Assembly (NCBI RefSeq): GCF_018919145.1
Contig: NZ_JAHLQJ010000011.1
Location: 109,933 to 173,932 of the forward strand
Source of the DNA: Paenibacillus brevis
GTDB taxonomy: Bacteria; Bacillota; Bacilli; Paenibacillales; Paenibacillaceae
Direction: 5' to 3'
DNA: 64,000 nt
Position numbers and translations under genes: made by a program. Below, in pieces: positions 25,840-35,892 of this stretch. Positions within the stretch are counted from its first letter, which is position 1; each line of letters begins with the position of its first letter. The notes under the pieces are model-generated. The model saw only the letters and a program-made list of their open reading frames with translations. It did no database searches and was not told the origin of the DNA.

Positions 25840-26103
25840 GATGAACGGATAAGTACAGAGAAAGTGCGCCAGCTAAAGAGAGCCGGGGAAGCTGAAAACC
25901 GGTCTGGAGCCGCTTTGGAAGATGGTCCTGGAGAACTGCTGTTGAGCCATCCTGGAGTTCTGTGGAGGTGAGGCAGCGGCGCTTAATCCGGCGTTACTGG
26001 AGCGGTCAATCATTGACCTGCCGAGCCCGCAGCCGTAAGGTGACGGGGAATTTGGGTGGTAACACGTGAGCAATCTCGTCCCATAGAGGGGCGGGTTTTT
26101 TTA
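25840..26103 (+). ncRNA. T-box riboswitch with AUG (methionine) specifier, upstream of metG
   Basis: The leader has T-box Stem I features: AGTA at 25852-25855, an AG-rich bulge (AAGAGAGCC), the distal loop CTGAAAACCGG, and on the 3' side GAA-g-ATG-G (25918-25925). This fits the specifier-loop pattern GAA-n-codon-purine and gives ATG (25922-25924) as specifier. The T-box itself, AATTTGGGTGGTAACACG, is at 26049-26066, where GGTGG can pair with the tRNA end. The terminator stem CTCGTCCC/GGGGCGGG (26075-26095) with a T run follows. Uncharged methionine tRNA should prevent termination and raise synthetase expression. The fold was reasoned by eye, not computed. Confidence 0.9.
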
Positions 26104-26111
26104 TTTTCTGA

Positions 26112-28109
<1,998 letters not shown>

Positions 28110-28124
28110 AGAAGCTATAAGCTG

Positions 28125-28172
28125 CCCGGGGCAAGGGTGCGGTCCGCATCCCTTGTCTCCGGGTTTATTTTT
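28125..28172 (+). terminator. Rho-independent terminator of metG
   Basis: A long stem CCCGGGGCAAGGGTGCG with CCGCATCCCTTGTCTCCGGG, followed by TTTATTTTTG. Confidence 0.85.
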
Positions 28173-28234
28173 GTTATCTACATCTTCCGGGTCACCGTGG
28201 CGTAAGGTTTGTGATCTTGTTCGTAATGGAATAC

Positions 28235-28398
28235 TATATCAGTTGGATTAAAGAAGCTACATAGAAAAGGCATAAGTGCGGAGTGGATTTCTACCCCTAG
28301 GCTGGCTTAGTTCAGTTAGAGAAATCCGCGAACAACAGCGATCGTAAGAACACTTCACATGTTGCCTCCAATGTAGAGTCATTAGTTCGACTTGCATA
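28235..28398 (+). repeat. Family-1 repeat, full-length diverged copy upstream of znuA
   Basis: The left end TATATCAGTTGGATTAAAG is followed by AAGCTACATAGAAAAGGCATAAGTG. The core has GAAATCCGCGAACAACAGCGA and ACACTTCACATGTTGCC, and the right end is TCATTAGTTCGACTTGCATA. Left internal blocks are shortened relative to the 58486 copy. It ends just 10 bp before the -35 box of the zinc operon. Confidence 0.75.
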
Positions 28399-28407
28399 GA
28401 ATTAAGG

Positions 28408-28458
28408 TTGACAGGGCAGAAGGTGATCTCTATAATCGTATTAGTAATCATTACGATT
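28408..28458 (+). promoter_or_regulatory. Sigma-A promoter with overlapping Zur box, zinc uptake operon
   Basis: A consensus promoter TTGACA (28408-28413), 17 bp, TATAAT (28431-28436) is followed at once by TAGTAAT-C-ATTACGA (28442-28456), one base from the B. subtilis Zur core TCGTAATnATTACGA. TAATCG and CGATTA extend the dyad outward (28433-28458). Binding there would cover the start of transcription and repress when zinc is plentiful. Confidence 0.85.
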
Positions 28459-28492
28459 AAATAGGTTGAGAGATAAAAAGGAGAGAACCAAT

Positions 28493-29506
28493 ATGCATAA
28501 AAGGCATTATATACAAGGACGCACAAGCACGCTGATACTAGGATTCGCGATGCTGCTTTTGCTGGCAGGATGCGGGAAGGGTCAGGATAATGGAATCGTG
28601 GAAGGTAAGGTGAATGTTGTCACAAGCTTCTATCCGATCTACGAATTTGCCAAGGCGATTGGAGGAGAGGATGCTAACGTCATCAATCTGCTGCCGACCG
28701 GCGTTGAACCGCACGACTGGACTCCACGAAGCCAGGATATTTTAAATACGTCGAAAGCGCAGCTGTTCTTTTATAATGGTGCCGGTCTTGAAGGCTGGGT
28801 ACCGAATTTTCTCAAGGGTCTGGGCAATGACAGTGAAGTGAAGACGGTCGAGGTGTCTCAGGGGATCGAGCTGATCTATACCGATGAGGATGATGGCCAT
28901 GGACACGGAGAGGCTGCTGAGGAGGAACATGATGAGGATCACGGGCACGAAGCGGGTAATGAAGGGCATGACCATGATGCTACCCATATTGATCCGCATA
29001 CCTGGGTCAGTCCGAAATCGGCAAAGATTATGGCTGAGAATATGAAGAACAGCTTTATTGAAGCGGACCCTGAACATCAAGCGAACTATGAGGCCAGATA
29101 TAACAAACTGGCTGAGCAGTTGGATGCGCTGGATGTCAAATTCACTTCGGAGCTTGAAGGCATGGCCAAGAAGGAAATCGTTGTATCCCATCAGGCATTC
29201 GGCTACCTATGCCGAGATTATGGCTTGACACAGCATGCGATTATGGGATTGTCTCCGGATGCCGAGCCGCGCGGCCAGGATTTGGTCAAGCTGTCGAAGC
29301 TGGTGAAGGAAGAGGGCATCAAATATATCTTCTTTGAAGAACTGGTATCCGACCGTCTCGCAAAGACACTGGCGTCTGAAGCCGGGGTAGAGACCATGGT
29401 GCTGAATCCGGTGGAAGGATTGACGAAGGATCAGGAGAAGGCCGGGGACAACTATTTCACATTAATGGAAAAGAACTTGCAAAATCTCAAGCTCGCTCTA
29501 CAATAA
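28493..29506 (+). CDS. znuA: Zinc ABC transporter substrate-binding lipoprotein
   Basis: A 337-residue lipoprotein of the cluster A-I metal-binding family, anchored outside the membrane (lipobox LLLAGC). It has the family start VVTSFYPIYEFAKAIGG, GVEPHDWTPRSQD with the first zinc-binding His, a His/Asp/Glu-rich flexible loop at about 137-168 (DDGHGHGEAAEEEHDEDHGH), HIDPHTWVSPKSA, and VSHQAFGYLCRDYGL. The His-rich loop is the hallmark of zinc rather than manganese proteins. ATG 28493 follows AAGGAGAG. A Zur box overlaps the promoter. It is the first gene of a znuA-znuC-znuB operon, also called adcACB or ycdH-yceA in Bacilli. Confidence 0.93.
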   Translation: MHKRHYIQGRTSTLILGFAMLLLLAGCGKGQDNGIVEGKVNVVTSFYPIYEFAKAIGGEDANVINLLPTGVEPHDWTPRSQDILNTSKAQLFFYNGAGLEGWVPNFLKGLGNDSEVKTVEVSQGIELIYTDEDDGHGHGEAAEEEHDEDHGHEAGNEGHDHDATHIDPHTWVSPKSAKIMAENMKNSFIEADPEHQANYEARYNKLAEQLDALDVKFTSELEGMAKKEIVVSHQAFGYLCRDYGLTQHAIMGLSPDAEPRGQDLVKLSKLVKEEGIKYIFFEELVSDRLAKTLASEAGVETMVLNPVEGLTKDQEKAGDNYFTLMEKNLQNLKLALQ

Positions 29507-29541
29507 AGGATGGGATTTTCAGCAGGAAGGATGGGATCTTT

Positions 29542-30300
29542 ATGACATCCCTTACCAGAGTTACAGGAGAAGCATGTCATCAACATATTATTGAATTGAA
29601 TCAGGTTTCGTTCGCTTATCAGGACCAGCAGGTCATTTCAGGACTGAACCTGGTCGTCAAGGAACGGGACTTCGTCGGGATTATCGGCTCCAATGGAGCA
29701 GGGAAGACTACGCTTCTGAAGATGATTGTAGGCCTGCTTCGTCCGACGAACGGGGAGATCATGCTGTTCGGGCAGCCGGTACGGAGCTTTCGGGATTGGG
29801 AGCGGATCGGCTATGTGCCGCAGAAGAACGCCTTTAATCCGCTCTTTCCGGCTACGGTACAGGAGGTAGTACTGTCTGGACTGTACAGCAACAAGAAGAT
29901 TTTTAAGAGAGTTCATCAGGAGGACCGGCGCAAGCTGGCTGAGGCGATGGAAGTCATGCATATTAGTGATCTGGCGAATAAACGGATCGGACAATTGTCC
30001 GGCGGACAACAGCAACGGGTATTTCTGGCCCGTGCGTTGATCAATCAGCCGGATTTGCTTATTCTGGATGAGCCTACGGTTGGTATTGATGCGCAGACCC
30101 AGGCGGATTTCTTTGAATTGATTTTCCATATGCATGCTCATCATCAGATGACCTTCCTGATGGTCTCGCATGATATCGAGATGATCGAGGGCAAGCTGGG
30201 TAAGGAGCCCCGGGACACTTACGGGGGCATTAAATTTTATGCCCGTCATTCGCATGAGCAGGACTGCGAGATTCCCGGGCTGCAGCATTCGATTCTCTAA
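29542..30300 (+). CDS. znuC: Zinc ABC transporter ATP-binding protein
   Basis: A 252-residue ABC ATPase that powers zinc uptake from the cytoplasmic face. Walker A GSNGAGKTT is at residues 49-57, the signature LSGGQQQR near 153-160, Walker B LLILDEP and the switch His in VSHDIEM follow. The C terminus carries several His and a Cys (HSHEQDCEIPGLQHS), perhaps metal-contacting. Ribosome site AGGAAGGATGGG precedes ATG 29542, 35 bp after znuA. The 101-bp gap to znuB is unusually long for this operon and contains a family-2 repeat fragment. Confidence 0.93.
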   Translation: MTSLTRVTGEACHQHIIELNQVSFAYQDQQVISGLNLVVKERDFVGIIGSNGAGKTTLLKMIVGLLRPTNGEIMLFGQPVRSFRDWERIGYVPQKNAFNPLFPATVQEVVLSGLYSNKKIFKRVHQEDRRKLAEAMEVMHISDLANKRIGQLSGGQQQRVFLARALINQPDLLILDEPTVGIDAQTQADFFELIFHMHAHHQMTFLMVSHDIEMIEGKLGKEPRDTYGGIKFYARHSHEQDCEIPGLQHSIL

Positions 30301-30302
30301 GT

Positions 30303-30379
30303 TCGAGTTCAAAAAGTCGAATTTTCAGCACCGAGAAGGTTGCGAGAAGCCGAAGATAGAGGAACGGATGTAGGCAGAA
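30303..30379 (-). repeat. Family-2 repeat, one end only, between znuC and znuB
   Basis: TTCAAAAAGTCGAATTTTCAGCACCGAGAAGG... continues with TGCGAGAAGCCGAAGATAGAGGAACGGATGTAGGCAGA in blocks that match the reverse complement of the right part of the complete copy at 32624-32836. The left part is absent. It sits inside an operon, so it must be transcribed. Confidence 0.75.
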
Positions 30380-30401
30380 CCGGTATTAGGAGATGTGACA
30401 A

Positions 30402-31205
30402 TTGGAGATTATTACTGCGGATTTCTTTCAACGCGCACTGGCAGGAGGTCTGCTGATCGGGTTAACGGCACCCCTGATCGGCATTTTTCTTGTATTGCGC
30501 CGCCTGTCTATGATTGGCGATACTTTGGCTCATGTTACGATAGCGGGGGTTGCTCTGGGATTTTTGACCGGTGTATATCCGATCGGGATGGGCATTATAT
30601 TTGCCGTGCTCGCCTCCTTTGCCATTGAGAAGCTCCGCAAGGCATATAAAGGCTATGCGGAGCTGTCGATTGCAGTGATCATGGCGGGCGGAGTAGCGTT
30701 AGCTTCATTGTTCTTTACGCTCGGGATGGGTTACAATAATGATGTAGTCGGCTATTTGTTCGGGAGTATTTATACTCTGGATATGACGGATCTGTATGTT
30801 GTTGGAGCGGTCACGGTTCTGGTTGCCGTCACTGTCTTCATATTCTTTAAAGAGCTGTTCCTGTTGTCCTTCGAGGAAGACGCTGCAGCGGTCAGCGGGC
30901 TTCCGGTCAAGCTGTTGAATATGATCATCACTGTCATGACCGCTCTGGTGATCAGTACGGCGATCAAGATTGTCGGTGCGCTGCTGGTGTCCGCACTTCT
31001 GACGATTCCGGCGGCATGCAGTCTCATTATTGCCAGAAGCTTCAGGCAGTCGGTGGTATTCTCTGTCATTATTGCTGAGATTGCGGTCGTTGCCGGGCTT
31101 GTTATTGCGGGAGTCTGGAACCTTGCTCCTGGCGCTACGATTGTATTGCTGCTGATCGCCATGCTGATTCTTACCTTGGTCGGCAAGCGGGGATTCACTA
31201 CCTGA
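30402..31205 (+). CDS. znuB: Zinc ABC transporter permease
   Basis: A 267-residue membrane protein of the ABC-3 family with about eight membrane segments. It begins MEIITADFFQRALAGGLLIG, has the family block RRLSMIGDTLAHVTIAGVAL near residues 35-54 (contact with the ATPase), and ends with hydrophobic segments rich in Leu, Ile and Val. TTG 30402 is the start, 7 nt after AGGAG. Together with znuA and znuC it forms the zinc importer. It is followed after 27 bp by ccdA. Confidence 0.93.
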   Translation: MEIITADFFQRALAGGLLIGLTAPLIGIFLVLRRLSMIGDTLAHVTIAGVALGFLTGVYPIGMGIIFAVLASFAIEKLRKAYKGYAELSIAVIMAGGVALASLFFTLGMGYNNDVVGYLFGSIYTLDMTDLYVVGAVTVLVAVTVFIFFKELFLLSFEEDAAAVSGLPVKLLNMIITVMTALVISTAIKIVGALLVSALLTIPAACSLIIARSFRQSVVFSVIIAEIAVVAGLVIAGVWNLAPGATIVLLLIAMLILTLVGKRGFTT

Positions 31206-31232
31206 TGCAAAAATAGAATCGCGGAGGTTCGT

Positions 31233-31946
31233 ATGGCTGACATCAATATTATGGTTGCCTTTGGAGCCGGGGTAGCGTCCTTTATCTCCCCCTGCTGCTT
31301 GCCATTATATCCTTCTTATCTGTCCTATATTACCGGAATGTCCGTCCAGACGCTGAAGACCGAGCAGCACAAAAGGGAAGTGCGCTTTCGCACGATGACC
31401 CATACGCTGGCCTTTATCCTTGGTTTCTCAGTGGTGTTCTACACGCTTGGCTTTGGAGCAGGACTCTTTGGAGAGTTATTCAATAACTACCGGACCTTGA
31501 TCCGCCAATTATCGGCTATTCTGATTATATTAATGGGTCTATTTTTACTCGGAATCTTTCAACCGGGATTCTTACTTAAGGAGCGCAAACTGAATCTGAA
31601 GTTCAAGCCTTCAGGATACATAAGCTCTTTTGTGTTCGGTATTGGATTTTCGGCAGGCTGGTCTCCGTGCGTAGGACCGATCCTTGCTGCCATTATAGCG
31701 CTTGCCGCAAGTGAACCAGGGGCTTGGTTAGGATTGATTACCGCTTATTCTGCGGGCTTCGCGCTCCCTTTTTTTGTGCTGGCGTTTTTTATCGGCTCCA
31801 CCAAGTGGATTTTGAAGTATTCCGGCTTGATCATGAAAATTGGCGGGGCTCTCATGCTGCTGATGGGTGTTCTTCTCTTTACGAATAAGATGGCCCAAAT
31901 CACGATCTGGTTGCAGCAGATTACGCCGGAGTGGCTGAAATTCTAA
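31233..31946 (+). CDS. ccdA: Cytochrome c biogenesis protein CcdA-like thiol transporter
   Basis: A 237-residue protein of the CcdA/DsbD transmembrane family with six predicted membrane segments. It moves reducing power across the membrane to thiol-disulfide proteins used in cytochrome c maturation and spore formation. Cysteine motifs SPCCLPLYPSY near residue 19 and GWSPCVGPILA near 145 hold the redox pair. The ribosome site CGGAGG lies 9 nt before ATG 31233, and the gene directly follows the zinc permease, probably in the same transcript. A functional link to zinc is not obvious. Confidence 0.88.
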   Translation: MADINIMVAFGAGVASFISPCCLPLYPSYLSYITGMSVQTLKTEQHKREVRFRTMTHTLAFILGFSVVFYTLGFGAGLFGELFNNYRTLIRQLSAILIILMGLFLLGIFQPGFLLKERKLNLKFKPSGYISSFVFGIGFSAGWSPCVGPILAAIIALAASEPGAWLGLITAYSAGFALPFFVLAFFIGSTKWILKYSGLIMKIGGALMLLMGVLLFTNKMAQITIWLQQITPEWLKF

Positions 31947-32075
31947 CTTCGTGAGCAGGTAACTTGCCAACAGACGAGCCTAACATGTATCATTAACTAG
32001 TAAGACTTGGTACAGAATGCGGTTCATTTTGAATACGAGTTCCGCGAAAGCTCAGAGAAAAGAGGTTTTCAGCAT

Positions 32076-32501
32076 ATGCCAACGCCCAGTATGGAAGATT
32101 ATTTGGAGCGTATTTACAAATTGATTGATGAGAAGGGCTATGCCCGGGTTTCCGATATCGCTGAAGGGCTGGAGGTTCATCCCTCATCGGTCACCAAGAT
32201 GATCCAGAAGCTGGACAAGGATGAATATCTCATCTATGAAAAATACAGAGGCCTTGTTCTTACTAATAAAGGGAAGAAGATCGGAAAACGCCTTGTAGAC
32301 CGCCATGACTTATTGGAAGAATTCCTTGAACTGATCGGTGTCGATCAGGACAATATCTATAAGGACGTGGAAGGAATCGAGCACCATCTGAGCTGGGACT
32401 CCATTACCTGCATTGCTTCGCTGGTAGAGTACTTCAAGCGCGATGAAGCCCGGGTTACGGAATTAAGAAGTGTCAGCCAGGAACTGCTTGGTGATGCCTG
32501 A
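32076..32501 (+). CDS. mntR: MntR, manganese-responsive DtxR-family regulator
   Basis: A 141-residue metalloregulator. All six metal ligands known from B. subtilis MntR are at identical positions: Asp8, Glu11, His77, Glu99, Glu102 and His103. The N-terminal winged helix reads [20 protein letters not shown]. With manganese bound it should repress manganese importers (mntH, mntABCD). ATG 32076 gives the family start [11 protein letters not shown] and GAGG lies about 10 nt upstream; the frame extends to 32007 but that part is not conserved. It stands alone with its own terminator at 32525, next to the zinc operon but probably not part of it. Confidence 0.96.
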   Translation: MPTPSMEDYLERIYKLIDEKGYARVSDIAEGLEVHPSSVTKMIQKLDKDEYLIYEKYRGLVLTNKGKKIGKRLVDRHDLLEEFLELIGVDQDNIYKDVEGIEHHLSWDSITCIASLVEYFKRDEARVTELRSVSQELLGDA

Positions 32502-32524
32502 GGTAAATGAAATAAAGAGCATTT

Positions 32525-32548
32525 CCCCGCGATGCGGGGTTTTATTTT
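32525..32548 (+). terminator. Terminator of mntR
   Basis: CCCCGC (32525-32530), loop GAT, GCGGGG (32534-32539), then TTTTATTTT. Confidence 0.85.
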
Positions 32549-32623
32549 GCCCATTTTCCGCAACTCTTTACCTGTGAGTGTCGTTTACATTGACATAGGG
32601 CAGTTTGTCTAATCTACTAGTGG

Positions 32624-32836
32624 ATGTTCAAAAAGTCATCTTTTGATTACGAAGAGTTTCGAGAAGATACTTCGACGTCGAATCTTGCGTTCACCCTCGA
32701 AGTTCAAGCATATGCTTACGAGGTATGCTTCCTTTGGAAGCATTTCGCTCTTGTAGGTCTGCCTACGTTCCGTTCCTCGTTTTTCGGATTCTCGCAACCT
32801 TCTCGGTGCTGAAAAGTTAACTTTTTGAACTCGAAC
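32624..32836 (+). repeat. Family-2 repeat, complete copy (MITE-like)
   Basis: About 213 bp with terminal inverted repeats: left GTTCAAAAAGTCATCTTTTG, right (read inward) GTTCAAAAAGTTAACTTTTC, 16 of the first 18 positions the same. Inner parts also pair loosely (GAAGAGTTTCGAG with GAGAAGGTTGCGAG). No transposase frame is inside. Fragments of the right half recur at 30303 and 52282, and an end at 48823. It lies just before the ribosome site of the next gene. Confidence 0.8.
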
Positions 32837-32855
32837 TACACAATGGAGGTAACTG

Positions 32856-34481
32856 ATGAAATTTTTACGAGCATGGATGATTCCTCTGCTGATTCTGATG
32901 CTGATCTGGCCAGGCGGCAGCGCCAAGGCCGAGAGCGGGAACCAGATCACTATCTTCCTGGATGGCAGCGTTTTAAAGAGTGATACTCCTCCTTACATCA
33001 AAGCTAAAGAGAATGTCACGATGGTCCCGCTCCGCATTATCAGCGAAAATCTGGGGGCTCATGTCACCTGGTCTTCTACGGCGAAGAGCGCAACAATTCA
33101 AAAGGAAGAACATGAATTAATTCTTGTCATGGGAAGCAAAACTGCCAGGGTGGATGGCAATGACATTGCTCTGGACGTATCTGTGGAGAACGTTAACGGC
33201 CGGACCATGGTTCCGCTCCGGTTTGTGAGTGAGCAACTCGGACTAAGTGTCGTATGGAGCTCCGCCGCGAAGACGATTACCCTTACCGCACAGTCTTCGA
33301 ATGGAGGCGCGGTTGTCGTACCGCCGCAGCCGGAAAGCGGTGCAGGCACGGTTACGTCACCTTCGGCGGATCAGGAAATGAGGGGAGTATGGATATCCTC
33401 TGTTTCGAATCTGGATTGGCCAAGCAAGGCTTCTTACGGACAGATCGAAAAGCAGAAGCAGGAATACATTCAACTGCTGGACGAGGTAGAAGCAATGGGC
33501 ATCAACGCGGTATTCGTTCAGGTAAGGCCGGCTGCAGACAGTCTGTATCCATCCAAGCTGGTACCATGGAGTTCTTATCTGACAGGAACCGCGGGAAAGG
33601 ATCCGGGGTATGATCCGCTAGCATTCATGATTGAAGAGACCCACCGCCGCGGAATACAGTTCCACGCGTGGTTTAATCCATTTCGGGCGAGCACCGGAAG
33701 TGATGCCAGCAAGCTGCCGGCAAATCACGTAGCGAATGCCCATAAAGACTGGATCGTTACGTTCGGCGGAAAAATGTATATTAATCCCGGCATTCCGGCG
33801 GCTCGTTCCCATATCATCGAAGCCATTATGGAGGTTGTCAACGGTTATGACATCGATGGTGTGCATCTGGATGACTATTTCTACCCGACCGGAGAGACGA
33901 CGAAATCCAAGTTTAACGATGATGGGACCTTTAAGCTGTACAATCCGAATAAGTTAAGTGATAAAGGGGATTGGCGGAGAAGCAACATCAATTCATTTGT
34001 TCAGGAGCTGGGGGAAGCTATCGATCAAGTCAAACCCAATGTGGCTTACGGCATCAGCCCGTTTGGCGTCTGGAGGAATAAGAGCAGTGATCTGACGGGA
34101 TCGGATACGAAGGCAAGCATTACGGCTTATGACAGCACTTATGCCGATGTCCGTGCTTGGATCAAGCATGAGTGGATTGATTATGTTGTACCGCAGATTT
34201 ACTGGAGCATGTCCAGACAAGAGGTCCGCTATGACATCTTGGCTAGCTGGTGGGCGAATGAAGTGAGAGGTACGCAGGTGAAGCTGTATATCGGTCATGC
34301 CCCTTACAAGCTGGCTACACCGGAGATCGGATGGGGCAGTGCGGGAGAGATCATTTCTCAGCTCGAATATAACCGCAGCACCTCCGGGATTTCAGGCAGC
34401 ATTTTCTTCAGTGCGAAAGACTTGAGAAGAAACCCTCTTGGAATTATTCAACTCCTTACAGACTATTACCGCACTCATTAG
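32856..34481 (+). CDS. Secreted GH10-like (DUF187/YngK-type) protein with stalk domain
   Basis: A 541-residue exported protein. Signal peptide MKFLRAWMIPLLILMLIWPG with cleavage likely after AKA; then a copper-amine-oxidase-like stalk domain (about 30-145) with two copies of the pattern V(T/V)MVPLR(I/F)(I/V)SE. The remaining 370 residues are a glycosyl-hydrolase-like barrel of the DUF187 type: RGVWISSVSNLDWPS, FVQVRPAADSLYPSKLVPWS, GIQFHAWFNPFR, DGVHLDDYFYP (likely catalytic acid region) and VVPQIYWS. It is related to B. subtilis YngK. It probably cleaves a cell-wall or surface polysaccharide; the substrate is unproven. ATG 32856 is preceded by TGGAGGT, and a family-2 repeat ends 20 bp upstream. 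Confidence 0.87.
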   Translation: MKFLRAWMIPLLILMLIWPGGSAKAESGNQITIFLDGSVLKSDTPPYIKAKENVTMVPLRIISENLGAHVTWSSTAKSATIQKEEHELILVMGSKTARVDGNDIALDVSVENVNGRTMVPLRFVSEQLGLSVVWSSAAKTITLTAQSSNGGAVVVPPQPESGAGTVTSPSADQEMRGVWISSVSNLDWPSKASYGQIEKQKQEYIQLLDEVEAMGINAVFVQVRPAADSLYPSKLVPWSSYLTGTAGKDPGYDPLAFMIEETHRRGIQFHAWFNPFRASTGSDASKLPANHVANAHKDWIVTFGGKMYINPGIPAARSHIIEAIMEVVNGYDIDGVHLDDYFYPTGETTKSKFNDDGTFKLYNPNKLSDKGDWRRSNINSFVQELGEAIDQVKPNVAYGISPFGVWRNKSSDLTGSDTKASITAYDSTYADVRAWIKHEWIDYVVPQIYWSMSRQEVRYDILASWWANEVRGTQVKLYIGHAPYKLATPEIGWGSAGEIISQLEYNRSTSGISGSIFFSAKDLRRNPLGIIQLLTDYYRTH

Positions 34482-34552
34482 TTTTCAGCATATATACAAC
34501 CTCCGTCAACATACATAAGCATTAGACTTGTGTATGGGGATGGGGGTTTTTT

Positions 34553-35521
34553 ATGCAGATCAACGGAGTATTCCAAGGCGGAGGGGTAAAGGGAATCTCG
34601 CTGGCCGGTGCGGTTCGTGCGGCTGAAAAATATGGTGCGGAGTTTCATCAGGTCGCGGGCACTTCATCGGGTTCCATTATTGCTTCCATGATCGCTGCGG
34701 GCTATAAGGCGGAGGAGATGAAGGAGCTAATCATTGCCACTTCTTTTGCTAGTTTTTTGAAAAGATCACCAATCTTTAATTTGGCACTGATCGGGCCAGC
34801 CATTCGGGTGATGCTAAAAAAGGGGCTCTATTCCGGAGAAGCGCTGGAGCACTGGGTTAGACAAATTCTTCAGCAGAAAGGGGTTCGCACATTCGCAGAT
34901 TTACCTAAGGGCAAGCTCAAGGTCATTGCTTCGGATATTACGAGCGGCAAAATTCTCGTATTGCCTGATGATCTGGCCAAATTGGGGATTCGGCCGGAGT
35001 CGTTTGAAGTGGCTAGAGCTATCCGTATGAGCTGCAGCATCCCTTACTTTTTCGATCCGGTCCTGCTTCGGCTGCCCCCGAGCATGAATAAACGAAAGAG
35101 GTTCTCGGATCAGTTCCTGCATATTGTTGACGGCGGATTGCTGAGCAACTTGCCATTGTGGATATTTGACCGCTCCGCTTCCGGTTCGCGAAAAAAAATG
35201 ATTCCTACGGTCGGCTTTCAAATGGTCGGGAAGAACACCGATAAACCGCATATCATTCATGGACCGTTCTCTATGCTGCAGGCCTTAGTAGAGACCATGC
35301 TCTCTGCACACGATGAGCGGTATATCGAACAGTCCAATCGATATCGTACCATCAAAATTCCCACGCTTGGCGTATCCACCACACAGTTCGATCTCAGTGA
35401 AGAAGAAAGCCTGCTGCTTTATGAATCCGGCGAAAGATCCGGAGACCGCTTCTTCGGAGACTGGAGCGTCCAGTACTACGAGGAACAGTTCATAAAGTAT
35501 CAGCAGGCTCTTAAGATTTAG
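34553..35521 (+). CDS. yqhO: Patatin-like phospholipase family protein YqhO
   Basis: A 322-residue alpha/beta serine lipase-like protein. The oxyanion motif GVFQGGGVKGISLAG is at residues 5-19, the nucleophile elbow GTSSG (Ser in GxSxG) near residue 39-43, and the DGG partner of the Ser-Asp dyad appears in HIVDGGLLSNLP. Length and position match B. subtilis YqhO, which heads the same gene neighbourhood. It probably hydrolyses a lipid acyl ester in the cytoplasm or at the membrane; the natural substrate is unknown. The start ATG follows a G-rich run (GGGGATGGGGG), and a small hairpin (CATACATAAG/CTTGTGTATG, 34509-34536) lies in the leader. Confidence 0.88.
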   Translation: MQINGVFQGGGVKGISLAGAVRAAEKYGAEFHQVAGTSSGSIIASMIAAGYKAEEMKELIIATSFASFLKRSPIFNLALIGPAIRVMLKKGLYSGEALEHWVRQILQQKGVRTFADLPKGKLKVIASDITSGKILVLPDDLAKLGIRPESFEVARAIRMSCSIPYFFDPVLLRLPPSMNKRKRFSDQFLHIVDGGLLSNLPLWIFDRSASGSRKKMIPTVGFQMVGKNTDKPHIIHGPFSMLQALVETMLSAHDERYIEQSNRYRTIKIPTLGVSTTQFDLSEEESLLLYESGERSGDRFFGDWSVQYYEEQFIKYQQALKI

Positions 35522-35549
35522 TATGAAGAAGCTGGTCTAACTTGATCTA

Positions 35550-35885
35550 TTAATGATATTTTGGCACATCATCATCTGATTTCTTGCCTTTATTCCCTTC
35601 GATGACTTGAAAAGGATACGTCTTCCGCTTCTTGGCAGCAGAGGTATTGCTCCGCTTGGCCTGAGCAACCTTGGCCATAGTTCTGGCCGATGGCTTGATC
35701 TTGGGGCCTCGCTTCCGCGCTTTGCCGGGCGGGAACTTGTAGAGCAGGAAGATGACCGCTATCAGAATGATCGGAACAAGAAAATCCATAAGTCGGATCC
35801 GGCCGCCGTATCCAAACAGTCCAGCTAAAATGCCAATCACGGACAGGATGCCTAAAATCCATAATAGAATGGACTGCTTTTTCAT
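35550..35885 (-). CDS. Small membrane protein, YqhP-like
   Basis: A 111-residue protein with two hydrophobic segments (about residues 5-24 and 33-50) and a very basic Lys/Arg-rich tail of about 55 residues (KARKRGPKIKPSARTM). I recognise it mainly by position: minus strand between yqhO and yqhQ, as YqhP in B. subtilis. Function unknown. It starts 7 bp after the yqhQ stop on the same strand, so the two are co-transcribed. The positive tail may bind nucleic acid or lipid head groups; this is a guess from composition. Confidence 0.7.
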   Translation of the reverse strand: MKKQSILLWILGILSVIGILAGLFGYGGRIRLMDFLVPIILIAVIFLLYKFPPGKARKRGPKIKPSARTMAKVAQAKRSNTSAAKKRKTYPFQVIEGNKGKKSDDDVPKYH

Positions 35886-35892
35886 GTCATTA

